A DNA stretch of 64,000 nt from Conexibacter woesei DSM 14684. GTDB taxonomy: Bacteria; Actinomycetota; Thermoleophilia; Solirubrobacterales; Solirubrobacteraceae. The stretch lies in contig NC_013739.1 of the NCBI RefSeq assembly GCF_000025265.1, positions 2,108,001 to 2,172,000 on the forward strand, written 5' to 3'. The translations under genes and the position numbers were made by a program. This document shows, one piece after another, positions 7,697 through 15,152 of this stretch (position 1 is the first letter of the stretch; each line of letters opens with the position of its first letter). The notes below the pieces were generated by a model that was not told where the DNA came from, did not search any database, and saw only the letters and a list, made by a program, of their open reading frames with translations.

Positions 7697-9016
7697 TCAG
7701 CGCGGGTCCGTTGGAGCCTCGAACATCGACGAGTAGGGCTCCAGCCAGCTGGCTCCGTAGACTTGTTCGACGAGCCCGAGGTATTCAGGCGTCGCTGATG
7801 CCTCGAGTTCCTCAAGCCACGCCAACAACTTGTCTCGTGAGTCCGTTGAGAAGACGGCTGCATCGTAGTCGAGGACAGCGCGGTCTGTCGCGAACCCCAG
7901 GAGGCGATGGCAGCGATTGTCAATGAGCATCGCGTCGCAGTAGGGCAGAAGCGTTGAGACGGTCGTTATGTCGGTCCACATGCCGCGGTCTGGTCTCGGA
8001 GCCTGGTTCACCGAGGCCTCAACCGCCATCGCCGCGAACATGGCGCAGCTGATCCGGAGGAACGGCGCTTCCTTGATCTGATCGGAGGCAAAAAACTCTC
8101 TGATCTTCGGCAATTGCGTGTCCTCGATAATGCCGCGCTTGCGAAGTGCGGCCTTGAACGACATAACCATGATCTCTGCATCGTTGGTCGCTGCTGCGAG
8201 ATCGGGGTCGAATGGCGCAAGGCCGTTCATCATCTGCCCAACCTCCACCACGCGTTGACAGTAGTTCCGCCACTGCTGCGGACCGTATGCCGAAAGCTCC
8301 TGTTCGAAGTAGCGCTCAAACCCGAGCCGGCCGCCTCTAGCCCACGTATCGACGCATGTGGCCAGCCGGGTGTGGGTCCGGTCGCGAACCATCCGCAGAT
8401 CATCGGCGAGCCCATCCTCACATCCCAGGCGTGCTTGTACGGAGATCCGATCCAGCCAGCCGTTCACAACTCCGTGGGTGACATCGTGCACCGTCAGCGG
8501 ACCGTGTGGGTGTTCCTCGCCCTGCCAAGTGAGGAACTGCCGGTAGGCCTGCTCCCGCCGGATCGTGCCTGGATCCTCAAACGACACATCGCCCGAAAGG
8601 TGCTCATACATGCGTCGCAGCTCCTGAAAGAAGCGCGTGGGGAGTGATTCTTCCCAGTGAGCGGTCGACGAGGGGCACACCAGGAGCTGCAGCTTCACCA
8701 GTCTGTCGAGGCGCACGAAAAGATCGAGCCAAAACTCGGCCCGCCCTCCAGCACGGGAGTGCATGCGCAGGCGCTCGCGCGGATGGAGCACCTTCATCAG
8801 GTTGCTGACTGCAAACTGATCGAGATAGAGGACCTTCTTCTCGACCGCCGGCAACAGAAAGCGTTGGTCTCTCATACATCTGCGGCACCGACGCACGTAG
8901 CCCGTGCCGCTGATCATCAGCACCCCGAACTCACCGGCTGCCTGGCACAACGGACAGTCGACATACGGCGGGCTGATAAACGCCCGTGGATCAAAGGTGA
9001 AGGACTTCCCGTCCAT
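7697..9016 (-). CDS. zinc-ribbon and PIN-like domain protein, putative nuclease
   Basis: A 439-residue protein without an exact family I can name. Cys21-Cys24 (CPLC) and Cys44-Cys47 (CRRC) make a four-Cys zinc ribbon. It is followed by VLYLDQFAVSNL with Asp66 in the position of the first PIN-domain acid. Later acids in YCDAMLIDN (about residue 370) and VFSTDSRDKLLAWL fit the end of a PIN-like fold. The long helical middle is an insert. The likely role is a metal-dependent RNase, plausibly in phage defence given the neighbour. It lies 85 bases upstream of the ApeA-like gene on the same strand, so the two may form one transcript. Confidence 0.6.
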   Translation of the reverse strand: MDGKSFTFDPRAFISPPYVDCPLCQAAGEFGVLMISGTGYVRRCRRCMRDQRFLLPAVEKKVLYLDQFAVSNLMKVLHPRERLRMHSRAGGRAEFWLDLFVRLDRLVKLQLLVCPSSTAHWEESLPTRFFQELRRMYEHLSGDVSFEDPGTIRREQAYRQFLTWQGEEHPHGPLTVHDVTHGVVNGWLDRISVQARLGCEDGLADDLRMVRDRTHTRLATCVDTWARGGRLGFERYFEQELSAYGPQQWRNYCQRVVEVGQMMNGLAPFDPDLAAATNDAEIMVMSFKAALRKRGIIEDTQLPKIREFFASDQIKEAPFLRISCAMFAAMAVEASVNQAPRPDRGMWTDITTVSTLLPYCDAMLIDNRCHRLLGFATDRAVLDYDAAVFSTDSRDKLLAWLEELEASATPEYLGLVEQVYGASWLEPYSSMFEAPTDPR

Positions 9017-9310
9017 GATCTGAGTCTAGTGGCAAGATGTGTGACCAAGCCACCGAGAAGCGTACAGATGGCTCCCGCCGACCTAGGGAGGACGTCGGGC
9101 GGCGGGCAGAAGTCGTCGGCTCCTAGACGCCTCCGAGTGACGGGTTTCCGAGCGTCCAACGCCCCGGAAGCTAGGTCGAGCAGCGGGTGCCATCAAGCTT
9201 GGCGCCCACCCAAATCAGGGTGATGCGATAGTCCTGGTTGCGACGATCGGCCGAACCGCGTCCCGGGGGCTCTGCACATTCTAGAATCGCCGCATGCGAC
9301 GGGACATCAC

Positions 9311-9913
9311 ATGCGATCCCCAGAGCGCCGCGCCGACAGGGTGCGCGAGGCACTGAGGATGGCGGGACCATACGCCCCAACTGGATTTCGGGCAGAGATT
9401 ATCCCTCAGACAGCGGGCTTTCCCGGCCTCCAGGCGTTGCAGAACAACTTTCGCGAGTGGTACTCGTGGGCCGTCGTTGCCTCGATCGCGGGAGCCGCTG
9501 GCCTCTATTGTCACGTGCCTGCGATCGATGGCAACAAGACGGACGTTCGTATTGAGACTGTTAGCACGTGGAACGGAAAACAACGGTCTATCCGCCTTCA
9601 ACTCAAAGCTTCGTCGAGTCTCGGGACGGCAACCGATAACGGCATTGACTACGTCACGAAATCGTTCGAGCGTGAGTACTACGACGCCATGCAAGAGCCA
9701 GCCACCATCCCGCTGTTTCTGGTGTTGATAGCGCTCCCACCACTCACAGCACCGTGGACGCGAGTGCGACAGGGCATTCACGCGATGCACTCCGCCGCGT
9801 GGTGGGGTGCAGTGACGGATCCGTCGAACGAGATGGCCAATCAGACTGTTCGGATTCCAGCGAGCCAGCGCCTTGACCTTACAGGCCTCCAGGCGATGTT
9901 GCTGCAGGCATGA
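9311..9913 (+). CDS. DUF4365-like PD-(D/E)XK-fold protein
   Basis: A 200-residue protein with the sequence pattern of the DUF4365 family, which has the restriction-endonuclease fold. QNNFREWYSWAVVASIAGAAG forms the first helix, Asp78 lies in GNKTDVRIE, and Gln97/Lys99 in IRLQLKAS give the D...QxK active site. GIDYVTKSFEREYYDAM and IPLFLVLIAL follow. A catalytic nuclease is therefore plausible. The stop overlaps the start of the next gene by four bases (ATGA), so the two proteins are made together. A shorter start at 9359 is possible. The 9017-9310 gap upstream should contain divergent promoters for this unit and the PIN-like gene. Confidence 0.65.
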   Translation: MRSPERRADRVREALRMAGPYAPTGFRAEIIPQTAGFPGLQALQNNFREWYSWAVVASIAGAAGLYCHVPAIDGNKTDVRIETVSTWNGKQRSIRLQLKASSSLGTATDNGIDYVTKSFEREYYDAMQEPATIPLFLVLIALPPLTAPWTRVRQGIHAMHSAAWWGAVTDPSNEMANQTVRIPASQRLDLTGLQAMLLQA

Positions 9914-11034
9914 CCGCACTCAATGTGTCACCCGAGGCGATCCGCCATGAGCTCCGCCGCCTCGGATTCGAGGAGCACGAGACCGAGGGCAGGGCTGGCG
10001 TTACCTGGATCCATCCTGAGAACGTGGAGGGACCCGCTGTTCTTGTCCCGCGAGAGAACGACCGCGATCTGCGAGGGTACGACGAGACTCTCGCCTCGGC
10101 GGTTCAGCGGCTCTCGTGGATTACGGAACAACCGTTCGACATTGTCGTCCGGCAACTGGCAGGTCGAGCTAATCGCCTTGAGCTTCGCATTGTGCATGAA
10201 CTGACAGCGCGCCACTCTCTCCGGGCGCTCGACGCCCCGAAGGTCGTGAAGGGGTTCGTCGATCTCATTAAGAATGGGGCCAGGACGCATTTCACGGGTG
10301 CTCGGGTTGATCACCGTGGCTGGGGTGGAGCTGACTACGATGCGGCGCTTGAGGGTATCGAGTTGCTTGCCCCCGCGCCCGGCAGCTTTCGGCTGATCGC
10401 TGTGTCGGTGGAACTGCCTCAGCTCGCTCTTCCCAGTGGGAATGCGCCGATCAAGTCTCGCGATGCTCTGGCGGCTACTCTCACGACCCTTGCGGCGTTG
10501 AGTCAAGAAGAACGATCTGTCGAAGATCTCGGGGAAGTGGATGTCGAGGCGCTCGTTGATGCAGGCGTCTCAAGACAGCTTCTTGGCGCTGTAGAGGAGC
10601 TGGCGATCACTGACACATCTGGATTGCAACTGGAATTCAGTGGGTCGTGGGATCCGACGCTCGTTCCTCCGGACGTGCCGAGAGATCCAATTGTGCTCGG
10701 CGACGCAGAGATCGGCTTTGCGCGGGCACTGAAGCCTCTCCTCAGACCCTATGAGCCAACTGATGAATACAAGCTGACGGGCTGGGTTGAGACGACGAAA
10801 GCGGAAGGCCTCTCGTTCGAGGGCTTCCCTTCCGGGATGGTCGTTGTGCGAGAGAAGGTTGCTGGGCGAGTTCGCGACATCGTGGTTCAGCTGGGTAGCG
10901 ACGACTTTCCGGCAGTTCAGGCGGGCGTCTCGGAAGTCCGGATGCGTGGAACGCTCGAACGAGTCGCAGGTCGCTGGCGCCTTGCGGATCCTCGTGACGT
11001 CGTCATATCTAGAGCAACCCCGCCGGCCGCCTAA
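9910..11034 (+). CDS. partner of the DUF4365 protein: HicA-like N-terminus plus unknown domains
   Basis: 374 residues of unknown function. The first 60 residues (IRHELRRLGFEEHETEGRAG, then VTWIHPENVEGPAVLVPREN) have the length and order of the HicA/YcfA double-stranded-RNA-binding-like fold. The usual GSH histidine is absent, so it would bind rather than cut RNA. A helical middle and a strand-rich C-terminal part follow (KLTGWVETTK, GMVVVREKV, RVRDIVVQLGSDDF, RMRGTLERVAGRWRL), which looks like a small beta-barrel. Translational coupling with the nuclease-like protein points to a two-component toxin-immunity or defence unit. This is inferred. Confidence 0.6.
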   Translation: MTALNVSPEAIRHELRRLGFEEHETEGRAGVTWIHPENVEGPAVLVPRENDRDLRGYDETLASAVQRLSWITEQPFDIVVRQLAGRANRLELRIVHELTARHSLRALDAPKVVKGFVDLIKNGARTHFTGARVDHRGWGGADYDAALEGIELLAPAPGSFRLIAVSVELPQLALPSGNAPIKSRDALAATLTTLAALSQEERSVEDLGEVDVEALVDAGVSRQLLGAVEELAITDTSGLQLEFSGSWDPTLVPPDVPRDPIVLGDAEIGFARALKPLLRPYEPTDEYKLTGWVETTKAEGLSFEGFPSGMVVVREKVAGRVRDIVVQLGSDDFPAVQAGVSEVRMRGTLERVAGRWRLADPRDVVISRATPPAA

Positions 11035-11115
11035 ACCCTTCGCCGGCTGCCACTCCGATCGACCTACAACATGTCTGGTGTAGAGATTGGGTAGCGGGCG
11101 TGAGACCGTACGACG

Positions 11116-11313
11116 ATGGAGGTCAGTCGCGTGAGCATGACGGGCGATCTCGTCGGTGCCTACGTCGTGGAAGAACGGTGGGCTGATGGGCGTTTGGTGC
11201 TGCGTCCGGATCTGCGCGTTGAGACGATTCTCGCTCGACATAGCGAGAAGGAGTTGACGCGGGACGAGTTCGACCGGCGGTTTGGGCGCCTTCCCACTGA
11301 CGACGAAGGCTGA
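11116..11313 (+). CDS. 65-aa right-end protein of element 1
   Basis: A 65-residue acidic protein with no family I know. It is homologous over its whole length to 17135-17332: both contain GDL-x-G-x-YVVEE, DGRLVLRPDL and DEFDRRFGxLP followed by a DD-x-G C-terminus. Each copy is the last gene before the right att site of its element. The upstream bases are also conserved (TAGAGATT and a GCGTGxGACC block). The two independent copies prove it is a real gene. It could be an excision factor, an anti-restriction-like small protein or an antitoxin. I have no evidence to choose. Confidence 0.8.
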   Translation: MEVSRVSMTGDLVGAYVVEERWADGRLVLRPDLRVETILARHSEKELTRDEFDRRFGRLPTDDEG

Positions 11314-11350
11314 CCGCCCGGTGGCAGCGCCAGCGTGGGCTGCGTTTAGG

Positions 11351-11408
11351 CACTCACGCCCGGTGAGTGGCTGAATCCCGCAGAATCGCCCCGGATCGAC
11401 GGCAATCC
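11351..11408. promoter_or_regulatory. right end of element 1: inverted repeat plus inverted 10-bp-phased repeats
   Basis: CACTCA (11351-11356) and TGAGTG (11364-11369) form an inverted repeat. They are followed by four 10-base units, GGCTGAATCC, CGCAGAATCG, CCCCGGATCG and ACGGCAATCC (11369-11408). On the opposite strand these read as GGATT-type units like those of the left end. The array ends about 98 bases before the att core, mirroring the left-end spacing. Inferred to be arm-type sites for the recombination complex. Confidence 0.6.
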
Positions 11409-11505
11409 GCGGGATATCGCAGGGGAAAGCGGTCTCGCAGTGGACGCAAGAACTCCCTGCAAATCGTCGCTTTCCGCGATCCAGGGAGCGCCGGAGAGCG
11501 CCTTA

Positions 11506-11592
11506 TTGTGGTCCAGGCGGTCGCGGGTTCAAGTCCCGTCGCTCACCCCTCAAGAAGCCCCTGCTAGCGCGGGGGTTTCTTCGTTTCTGGGG
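11506..11592 (+). repeat. att2: junction of element 1 and element 2
   Basis: Carries the 3' half of tRNA-His from the anticodon loop onward plus the terminator hairpin. 61 bases are identical to att1. It shares GCCTTA immediately before TTGTGG with att3 (17638-17643), which marks the element-derived right side. No tRNA 5' half is present, so this is not a functional tRNA gene. Confidence 0.95.
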
Positions 11593-11625
11593 TCGGTCGG
11601 AATCGCCCGACATCCGCGCGCATAC

Positions 11626-11689
11626 AGCCACTAGTGGCTTTATTTCGGTGGATCGGCGTGGATCGTCGGGGATTGCGCCCGATTCGGCT
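11626..11689. promoter_or_regulatory. left end of element 2: palindrome plus four 10-bp-phased repeats
   Basis: The perfect palindrome AGCCACTAGTGGCT (11626-11639) differs from the element 1 palindrome at paired positions in both arms, so symmetry is kept. After ten bases come GGATCGGCGT, GGATCGTCGG, GGATTGCGCC and CGATTCGGCT (11650-11689). Same layout and spacing as 3620-3683. Confidence 0.65.
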
Positions 11690-11699
11690 GGCTTGTGGG

Positions 11700-11906
11700 C
11701 CGCTTCAGAGCTACGGTCGTCGGGCTGTTTTCCAATAGGTGGCCCCGGCGGTGCTGAAGACACCCCGGGGCCTGGCACCGAAGGTGTAGGCCCTCGGCGC
11801 GCGGTCGATTCTCGCGCACTCGTCGTGAGCGCGCCGGGGTTCTGGTTGCGCGCACGTCGTTGAGGCCCGTCGCCGGCTCGGTGCCGTCGACCGTGTAGGA
11901 GGCGAC
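11700..11906 (+). promoter_or_regulatory. conserved leader of the element 2 integration operon, with hairpin
   Basis: The counterpart of 3690-3894. It has stem GGCCCCGG (11740-11747) with CCGGGGCC (11765-11772), then the block around TGGCACCGAAGGTGTAGGCC, and the ribosome binding site TAGGAGG before the ATG at 11907. Together with the upstream right end, att2 and left end, it explains the 590 bases without a gene between 11314 and 11906. Confidence 0.55.
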
Positions 11907-12188
11907 ATGCCACGCCGCACCAAGCCGGCCCGCCCGCCGCTCGGCCCCGAGTACGTGACGCTCGGCGGCGCCGTCCGAGAGGTCCGCGCCCGCCGCTCTC
12001 TGACGCAAGAGGGCCTGGGCCGCGAGAGCGCCTTGCACCGCAACTACGTCGGCGCGATCGAGCGCGGCGAGATCAACCCCACGTTCCGGATCCTGCGCAA
12101 GCTCGCCACGGGCTTGCATCTCCCGCTGTCTGAGCTGGTCGCCCTGTTCGAGGCGCGCTGGGACGAATGGGAGGCCGACCGATGCTGA
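11907..12188 (+). CDS. XRE-family helix-turn-helix regulator (element 2)
   Basis: 93 residues, close homologue of 3895-4176. The Cro/C1-type helix-turn-helix covers LGGAVREVRARRSLTQEGLG through IERGEINPTFRILRKLA. The last 20 residues are the least conserved part (LVALFEARWDEWEADRC). It heads the second integration operon and overlaps the next gene by seven bases. The presence of two such similar regulators in one chromosome means that the elements may regulate each other. Confidence 0.92.
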   Translation: MPRRTKPARPPLGPEYVTLGGAVREVRARRSLTQEGLGRESALHRNYVGAIERGEINPTFRILRKLATGLHLPLSELVALFEARWDEWEADRC

Positions 12189-12418
12189 CCACGACCGTCC
12201 GCCTCGACCGCGACCTCATGGCCAAGGTCACCCTCCACGCCCGCCGCCTCGACATCGCCAAAGCGGCGTTGATCCGCGATGCCACGTTCGCGTACGTCGT
12301 CGCCATCGAGACGAACGAGCGGGTCGTGCGGGAGCACGTGACGGACGTGCTGGCCGACCACGGCGCCCGGCTCGACCGGATCGAGCATTTCCTGCGCCGG
12401 GGAAGGCGGTCATCGTGA
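12182..12418 (+). CDS. ribbon-helix-helix (CopG/Arc-like) small protein (element 2)
   Basis: 78 residues, almost identical to 4170-4400 over TTTVRLDRDLMAKV and DIAKAALIRDATFAYVV, with a slightly longer C-terminus (RRGRRSS). The start ATG lies inside the stop region of the xre gene and the stop TGA overlaps the ATG of the next gene (TGATG), so translation is coupled. Probable DNA-binding accessory factor of recombination. Confidence 0.85.
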   Translation: MLTTTVRLDRDLMAKVTLHARRLDIAKAALIRDATFAYVVAIETNERVVREHVTDVLADHGARLDRIEHFLRRGRRSS

Positions 12419-12714
12419 TGGCGAGATCCACGCCTGAGCGGGGTTCGCGCAGCGGTCGCGCTCTGGTTCGTCCGCCAGTTCGCGCAGCGGTTCGTTCTAC
12501 GGTTCGCGCTTCGGTTCGCTCTGCCCGTCCGGGTGAGGTGACGAGATCCCCGACGCCATCGGCGATCCCGGGCACTACGCGCTCGACGACATCTCTTCTC
12601 AGAGGGGTAACTCCAACAACTCCGCCAGGCGCGAGCCGTCCGCTCGTCCAATCCCGCCCGCTGCCGGCACAGCGCGCCGCCGCGTTCGCGGCTCCACGGA
12701 GGTGGTTCCGATGA
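12418..12714 (+). CDS. Arg/Pro/Val tetrapeptide-repeat protein coupled to integrase (element 2)
   Basis: 98 residues, homologue of 4406-4717. Seven repeat units lie at 12442-12524 (consensus GGTTCG-N6; the second unit is 11 bases). The base lost there is balanced by an extra G just before the array, so the reading frame agrees with element 1 and gives VRPP, VRAA, VRST, VRAS and VRSA. The conserved tail has TRSPTPSAI and SLLRGVTPT. Its TGA overlaps the integrase ATG as ATGA. The function is unknown; a basic disordered partner of the integrase is one option. Confidence 0.6.
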   Translation: MARSTPERGSRSGRALVRPPVRAAVRSTVRASVRSARPGEVTRSPTPSAIPGTTRSTTSLLRGVTPTTPPGASRPLVQSRPLPAQRAAAFAAPRRWFR

Positions 12715-14069
12715 GCCGCAGCCGCAACGGCCAGGTAATCGAGCGTCGCTGGAAGAGCGGTCGCGGCTACGCGCTGCGTTTCCTGGTCGACGGTAGACGC
12801 CAGTACCTCACGCTCGGCCTGGAGCACGACGGCTGGACGCGCGCGAGAGCCGAGGAGGAGCTGCTGAACGTCATGGCCGACGTGCGCCGCGGCATCTGGA
12901 TCCCGCCAGCCCGTGGCGGCGCTTCCAGCGCCGCGAACGGCAAAGACCGGTCAGCCGAACCGGGCGCCGAGGTCGCAGCGCTCCCGACGTTCCACGAGTT
13001 CGCCACCGACTGGCTCGCCCGCCGCGAGGGCGAGGTTGCCCCGCGCACGGTCGAGTACGAACGCTGGGCGCTGACCCACCACTTGCTCCCGCACTTCGCC
13101 CACACCCTCCTGGACGCGATCGACATCGCCACCGTAGACGACTATCGCCGTGCGAAGGTCGCCGAGTCCGACCGTCGCCGCACGGCGATCGAAGTCGGTA
13201 GACCGCTCCGCGCAGGCAGAGGCCGTAGCGCACCGACCCTGCGCCCGCTGTCCCCTGGATCGATCAACAAGACGATCGACGTCCTGCAAGCGGTGCTCGC
13301 CCTGGCACGGGAGTACGGCCACATCGCCGACAACCCCGCCACCGGCCGCCGCCGGCGCCTGAAGGCCTCAAAGCCCCGTCCGGTCCACTTGGACGCCGCA
13401 GAACCGATCCAGGCGCTGCTGGACGCCGCCGCCACCCTCGACGCCGACACGCGCCACCGCATGCGCGACCGCCACGCGATCATCGCCACGCTCCTGTTCG
13501 CCGGCCTGCGCGCCCACGAGCTGTGCCAGCTCCGCTGGCGCGACATCGACCTCACCAACGCCCGGCTCCAAGTCAGCCGCTCCAAGACCGACGCCGGCCG
13601 CCGCACCATCGAACTCCTCCCGATCCTCAGAGCGACGCTCACGGCTCACAAGCGGCGCAGCCGCGCCACTGACCCTGACGACCTCGTCTTCCCGACCGGC
13701 ACGGGCGGTCAGCGTGAGAAGGACAACCTCCGCAACCGCGTCCTCCAGCCGACCATCCCTGTCGCCGACCGTCTCCTCGCCGAGCGCGACCATCCGCCGC
13801 TCCCACGCGGCCTGACGCCCCACAAGCTCCGCCACACCTACGCCTCGATCCTCGTCGCCTGCGGCACCGACCCCGCCACCGTCATGGCCCAGCTCGGCCA
13901 CACCGACCCCCACTTCACGCTCCGGGCGTACGCCCATGTGATGCGGCGTGTTCCAGCAGAACGAGCGCGGCTCGACGTGCTTGTCGCCCGGAGGTCCCAG
14001 CACACTGGCATGGGCACGTCGGGATCGAGCGGACAATCGTATGGCGAAGGCGAGAGCACGATTGGATAG
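12711..14069 (+). CDS. tyrosine recombinase (integrase), element 2
   Basis: 452 residues, closely similar to the element 1 integrase through nearly the whole length. Catalytic landmarks: LLFAGLRAHELCQLRW, HKLRHTYASIL, LGHTDPHFTLRAYAH with the nucleophile Tyr. The final 35 residues (HTGMGTSGSSGQSYGEG) differ completely from element 1, which marks the border between the conserved module and the cargo. ATG at 12711 gives the four-base overlap with the repeat protein. The ParA-like gene follows after 56 bases on the same strand. Confidence 0.94.
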   Translation: MSRSRNGQVIERRWKSGRGYALRFLVDGRRQYLTLGLEHDGWTRARAEEELLNVMADVRRGIWIPPARGGASSAANGKDRSAEPGAEVAALPTFHEFATDWLARREGEVAPRTVEYERWALTHHLLPHFAHTLLDAIDIATVDDYRRAKVAESDRRRTAIEVGRPLRAGRGRSAPTLRPLSPGSINKTIDVLQAVLALAREYGHIADNPATGRRRRLKASKPRPVHLDAAEPIQALLDAAATLDADTRHRMRDRHAIIATLLFAGLRAHELCQLRWRDIDLTNARLQVSRSKTDAGRRTIELLPILRATLTAHKRRSRATDPDDLVFPTGTGGQREKDNLRNRVLQPTIPVADRLLAERDHPPLPRGLTPHKLRHTYASILVACGTDPATVMAQLGHTDPHFTLRAYAHVMRRVPAERARLDVLVARRSQHTGMGTSGSSGQSYGEGESTIG

Positions 14070-14125
14070 CCTTTCGTCCGTCTATGGTCGCCGCCAGAAG
14101 CGGCACACCTCCGAAGGAGTTCTGG

Positions 14126-15148
14126 GTGGCAGCTTCAGTTGCGTTCTTCAACAACAAGGGCGGAGTTGGCAAAACAACGCTCGCGTGCAACTACGCTGCC
14201 TACGAAGCCAGCCAGGGCAACGAAGTGTTGATTGTCGACCTGGATCCGCAGTGCAACAGCACACAGCTGGTTCTCGATGACGACCAATGGGACGAGATCT
14301 ACGAGGACCGGAGAACTTCCGAGCCCAAGACCGTTATGGGCCTCCTCCGTCATTTTCGTGGGGGGGAAGCGAGGCTCGACATGGGCGCATGGAATCCGAT
14401 CAAAGGGGAGCGTTTTGATGTCGATGTGCTTCCTGGCCATCCCTCACTGTCAATCTTGGAGGATCTGCTCAGCGAGGCGTGGAGCGGCCTCAAGGCCGGT
14501 GGGGCAGCGGGGGCGCGCAGATCATTGTGGCTCCGAGCGCTGCGAGAGGAGATTGAGAGAAAGTACGATCTGATCGTAATCGATGCCAGCCCAAGTCTCG
14601 GTGCAATCAACCGCAGCGCGCTGGTGGGAAGCGATACGTTCGTAACACCGATGGCACCAGACTTGTTCAGCCTCTATGCGCTGGAGAACATCACAGGTTG
14701 GTTTGAGCGATGGATTAAGGAGTACGACGGTGGTCGGGTCGGAGCGCAGGAGGAGCTCGAGGCAATCGGATACGAGCTGAAGATTCCTGATCCCTTGCCG
14801 ATCCAACACGGATTCGTCGGATACACGGTCCAGCAGTACGTCAGTCGGTCGAGCGGTGGTGAAGTACGGCAAACGGAGGCGTACGAGCAGCACCGTCGAG
14901 AAATTCCCAAGCGCGCGAGATCCCTTAGCAGACTGTCACGCCTTGATGGCAGCCCGGATCTTGGCACGGTACCGAATATGTTCTCGATGATCCCGCTCGC
15001 TCAGAGTTGCCACTCACCTATCGCAGGTTTGCAGAAAGAAGATGGGCTTCGGGGCGCTCAGATCAGCCAGCAGCAGCGCTACGTCGACCAGCTTCAGGAA
15101 GTATTTGGCAACATTGCCACGCGCGTTGCCGAGGCAGTTGCGGATTAG
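14126..15148 (+). CDS. ParA/Soj-like P-loop ATPase, partner of SIR2 protein
   Basis: 340 residues. The deviant Walker A of the ParA/MinD family is present (NNKGGVGKTTLACNYA, near residue 10), with LIVDLDPQCNSTQ (Walker A-prime region) and YDLIVIDASPSLGAINRSAL (Walker B). The C-terminal 130 residues (GFVGYTVQQYVSRSSGGEVR and onward) are unusual for chromosome-partition ParA. No ParB-like gene is nearby. GTG at 14126 is chosen because GAAGGAG lies eight bases upstream. The TAG is four bases before the SIR2 start, so the two are one operon. ATP-dependent sensing for a SIR2 effector is a plausible role, by inference. Confidence 0.85.
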   Translation: MAASVAFFNNKGGVGKTTLACNYAAYEASQGNEVLIVDLDPQCNSTQLVLDDDQWDEIYEDRRTSEPKTVMGLLRHFRGGEARLDMGAWNPIKGERFDVDVLPGHPSLSILEDLLSEAWSGLKAGGAAGARRSLWLRALREEIERKYDLIVIDASPSLGAINRSALVGSDTFVTPMAPDLFSLYALENITGWFERWIKEYDGGRVGAQEELEAIGYELKIPDPLPIQHGFVGYTVQQYVSRSSGGEVRQTEAYEQHRREIPKRARSLSRLSRLDGSPDLGTVPNMFSMIPLAQSCHSPIAGLQKEDGLRGAQISQQQRYVDQLQEVFGNIATRVAEAVAD

Positions 15149-15152
15149 CGCG

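Larger units (their letters stand above)
3500..11566 (+). mobile_element. Element 1: tRNA-His integrative element with defence-like cargo
   Basis: An 8-kb unit bounded by att1 (3500) and att2 (11506). It contains, in order: left-end palindrome and phased repeats, conserved leader, xre-rhh-repeat protein-integrase operon, ApeA-like HEPN gene and PIN-like gene on the minus strand, a two-gene DUF4365 unit on the plus strand, the 65-aa right-end gene, right-end palindrome and phased repeats. It has no recognisable conjugation, replication or capsid genes, so it is either mobilised by others or a satellite-like integrative island. As the copy next to the intact tRNA 5' half it is the most recent insertion of the array, if insertions accumulate at the tRNA. 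Confidence 0.9.

Noticed and set aside
14126-15148. Chromosome or plasmid partition ParA
   Set aside because: No ParB or parS-like repeats nearby. The gene is operon-coupled to a SIR2 gene and has a non-standard C-terminal region.
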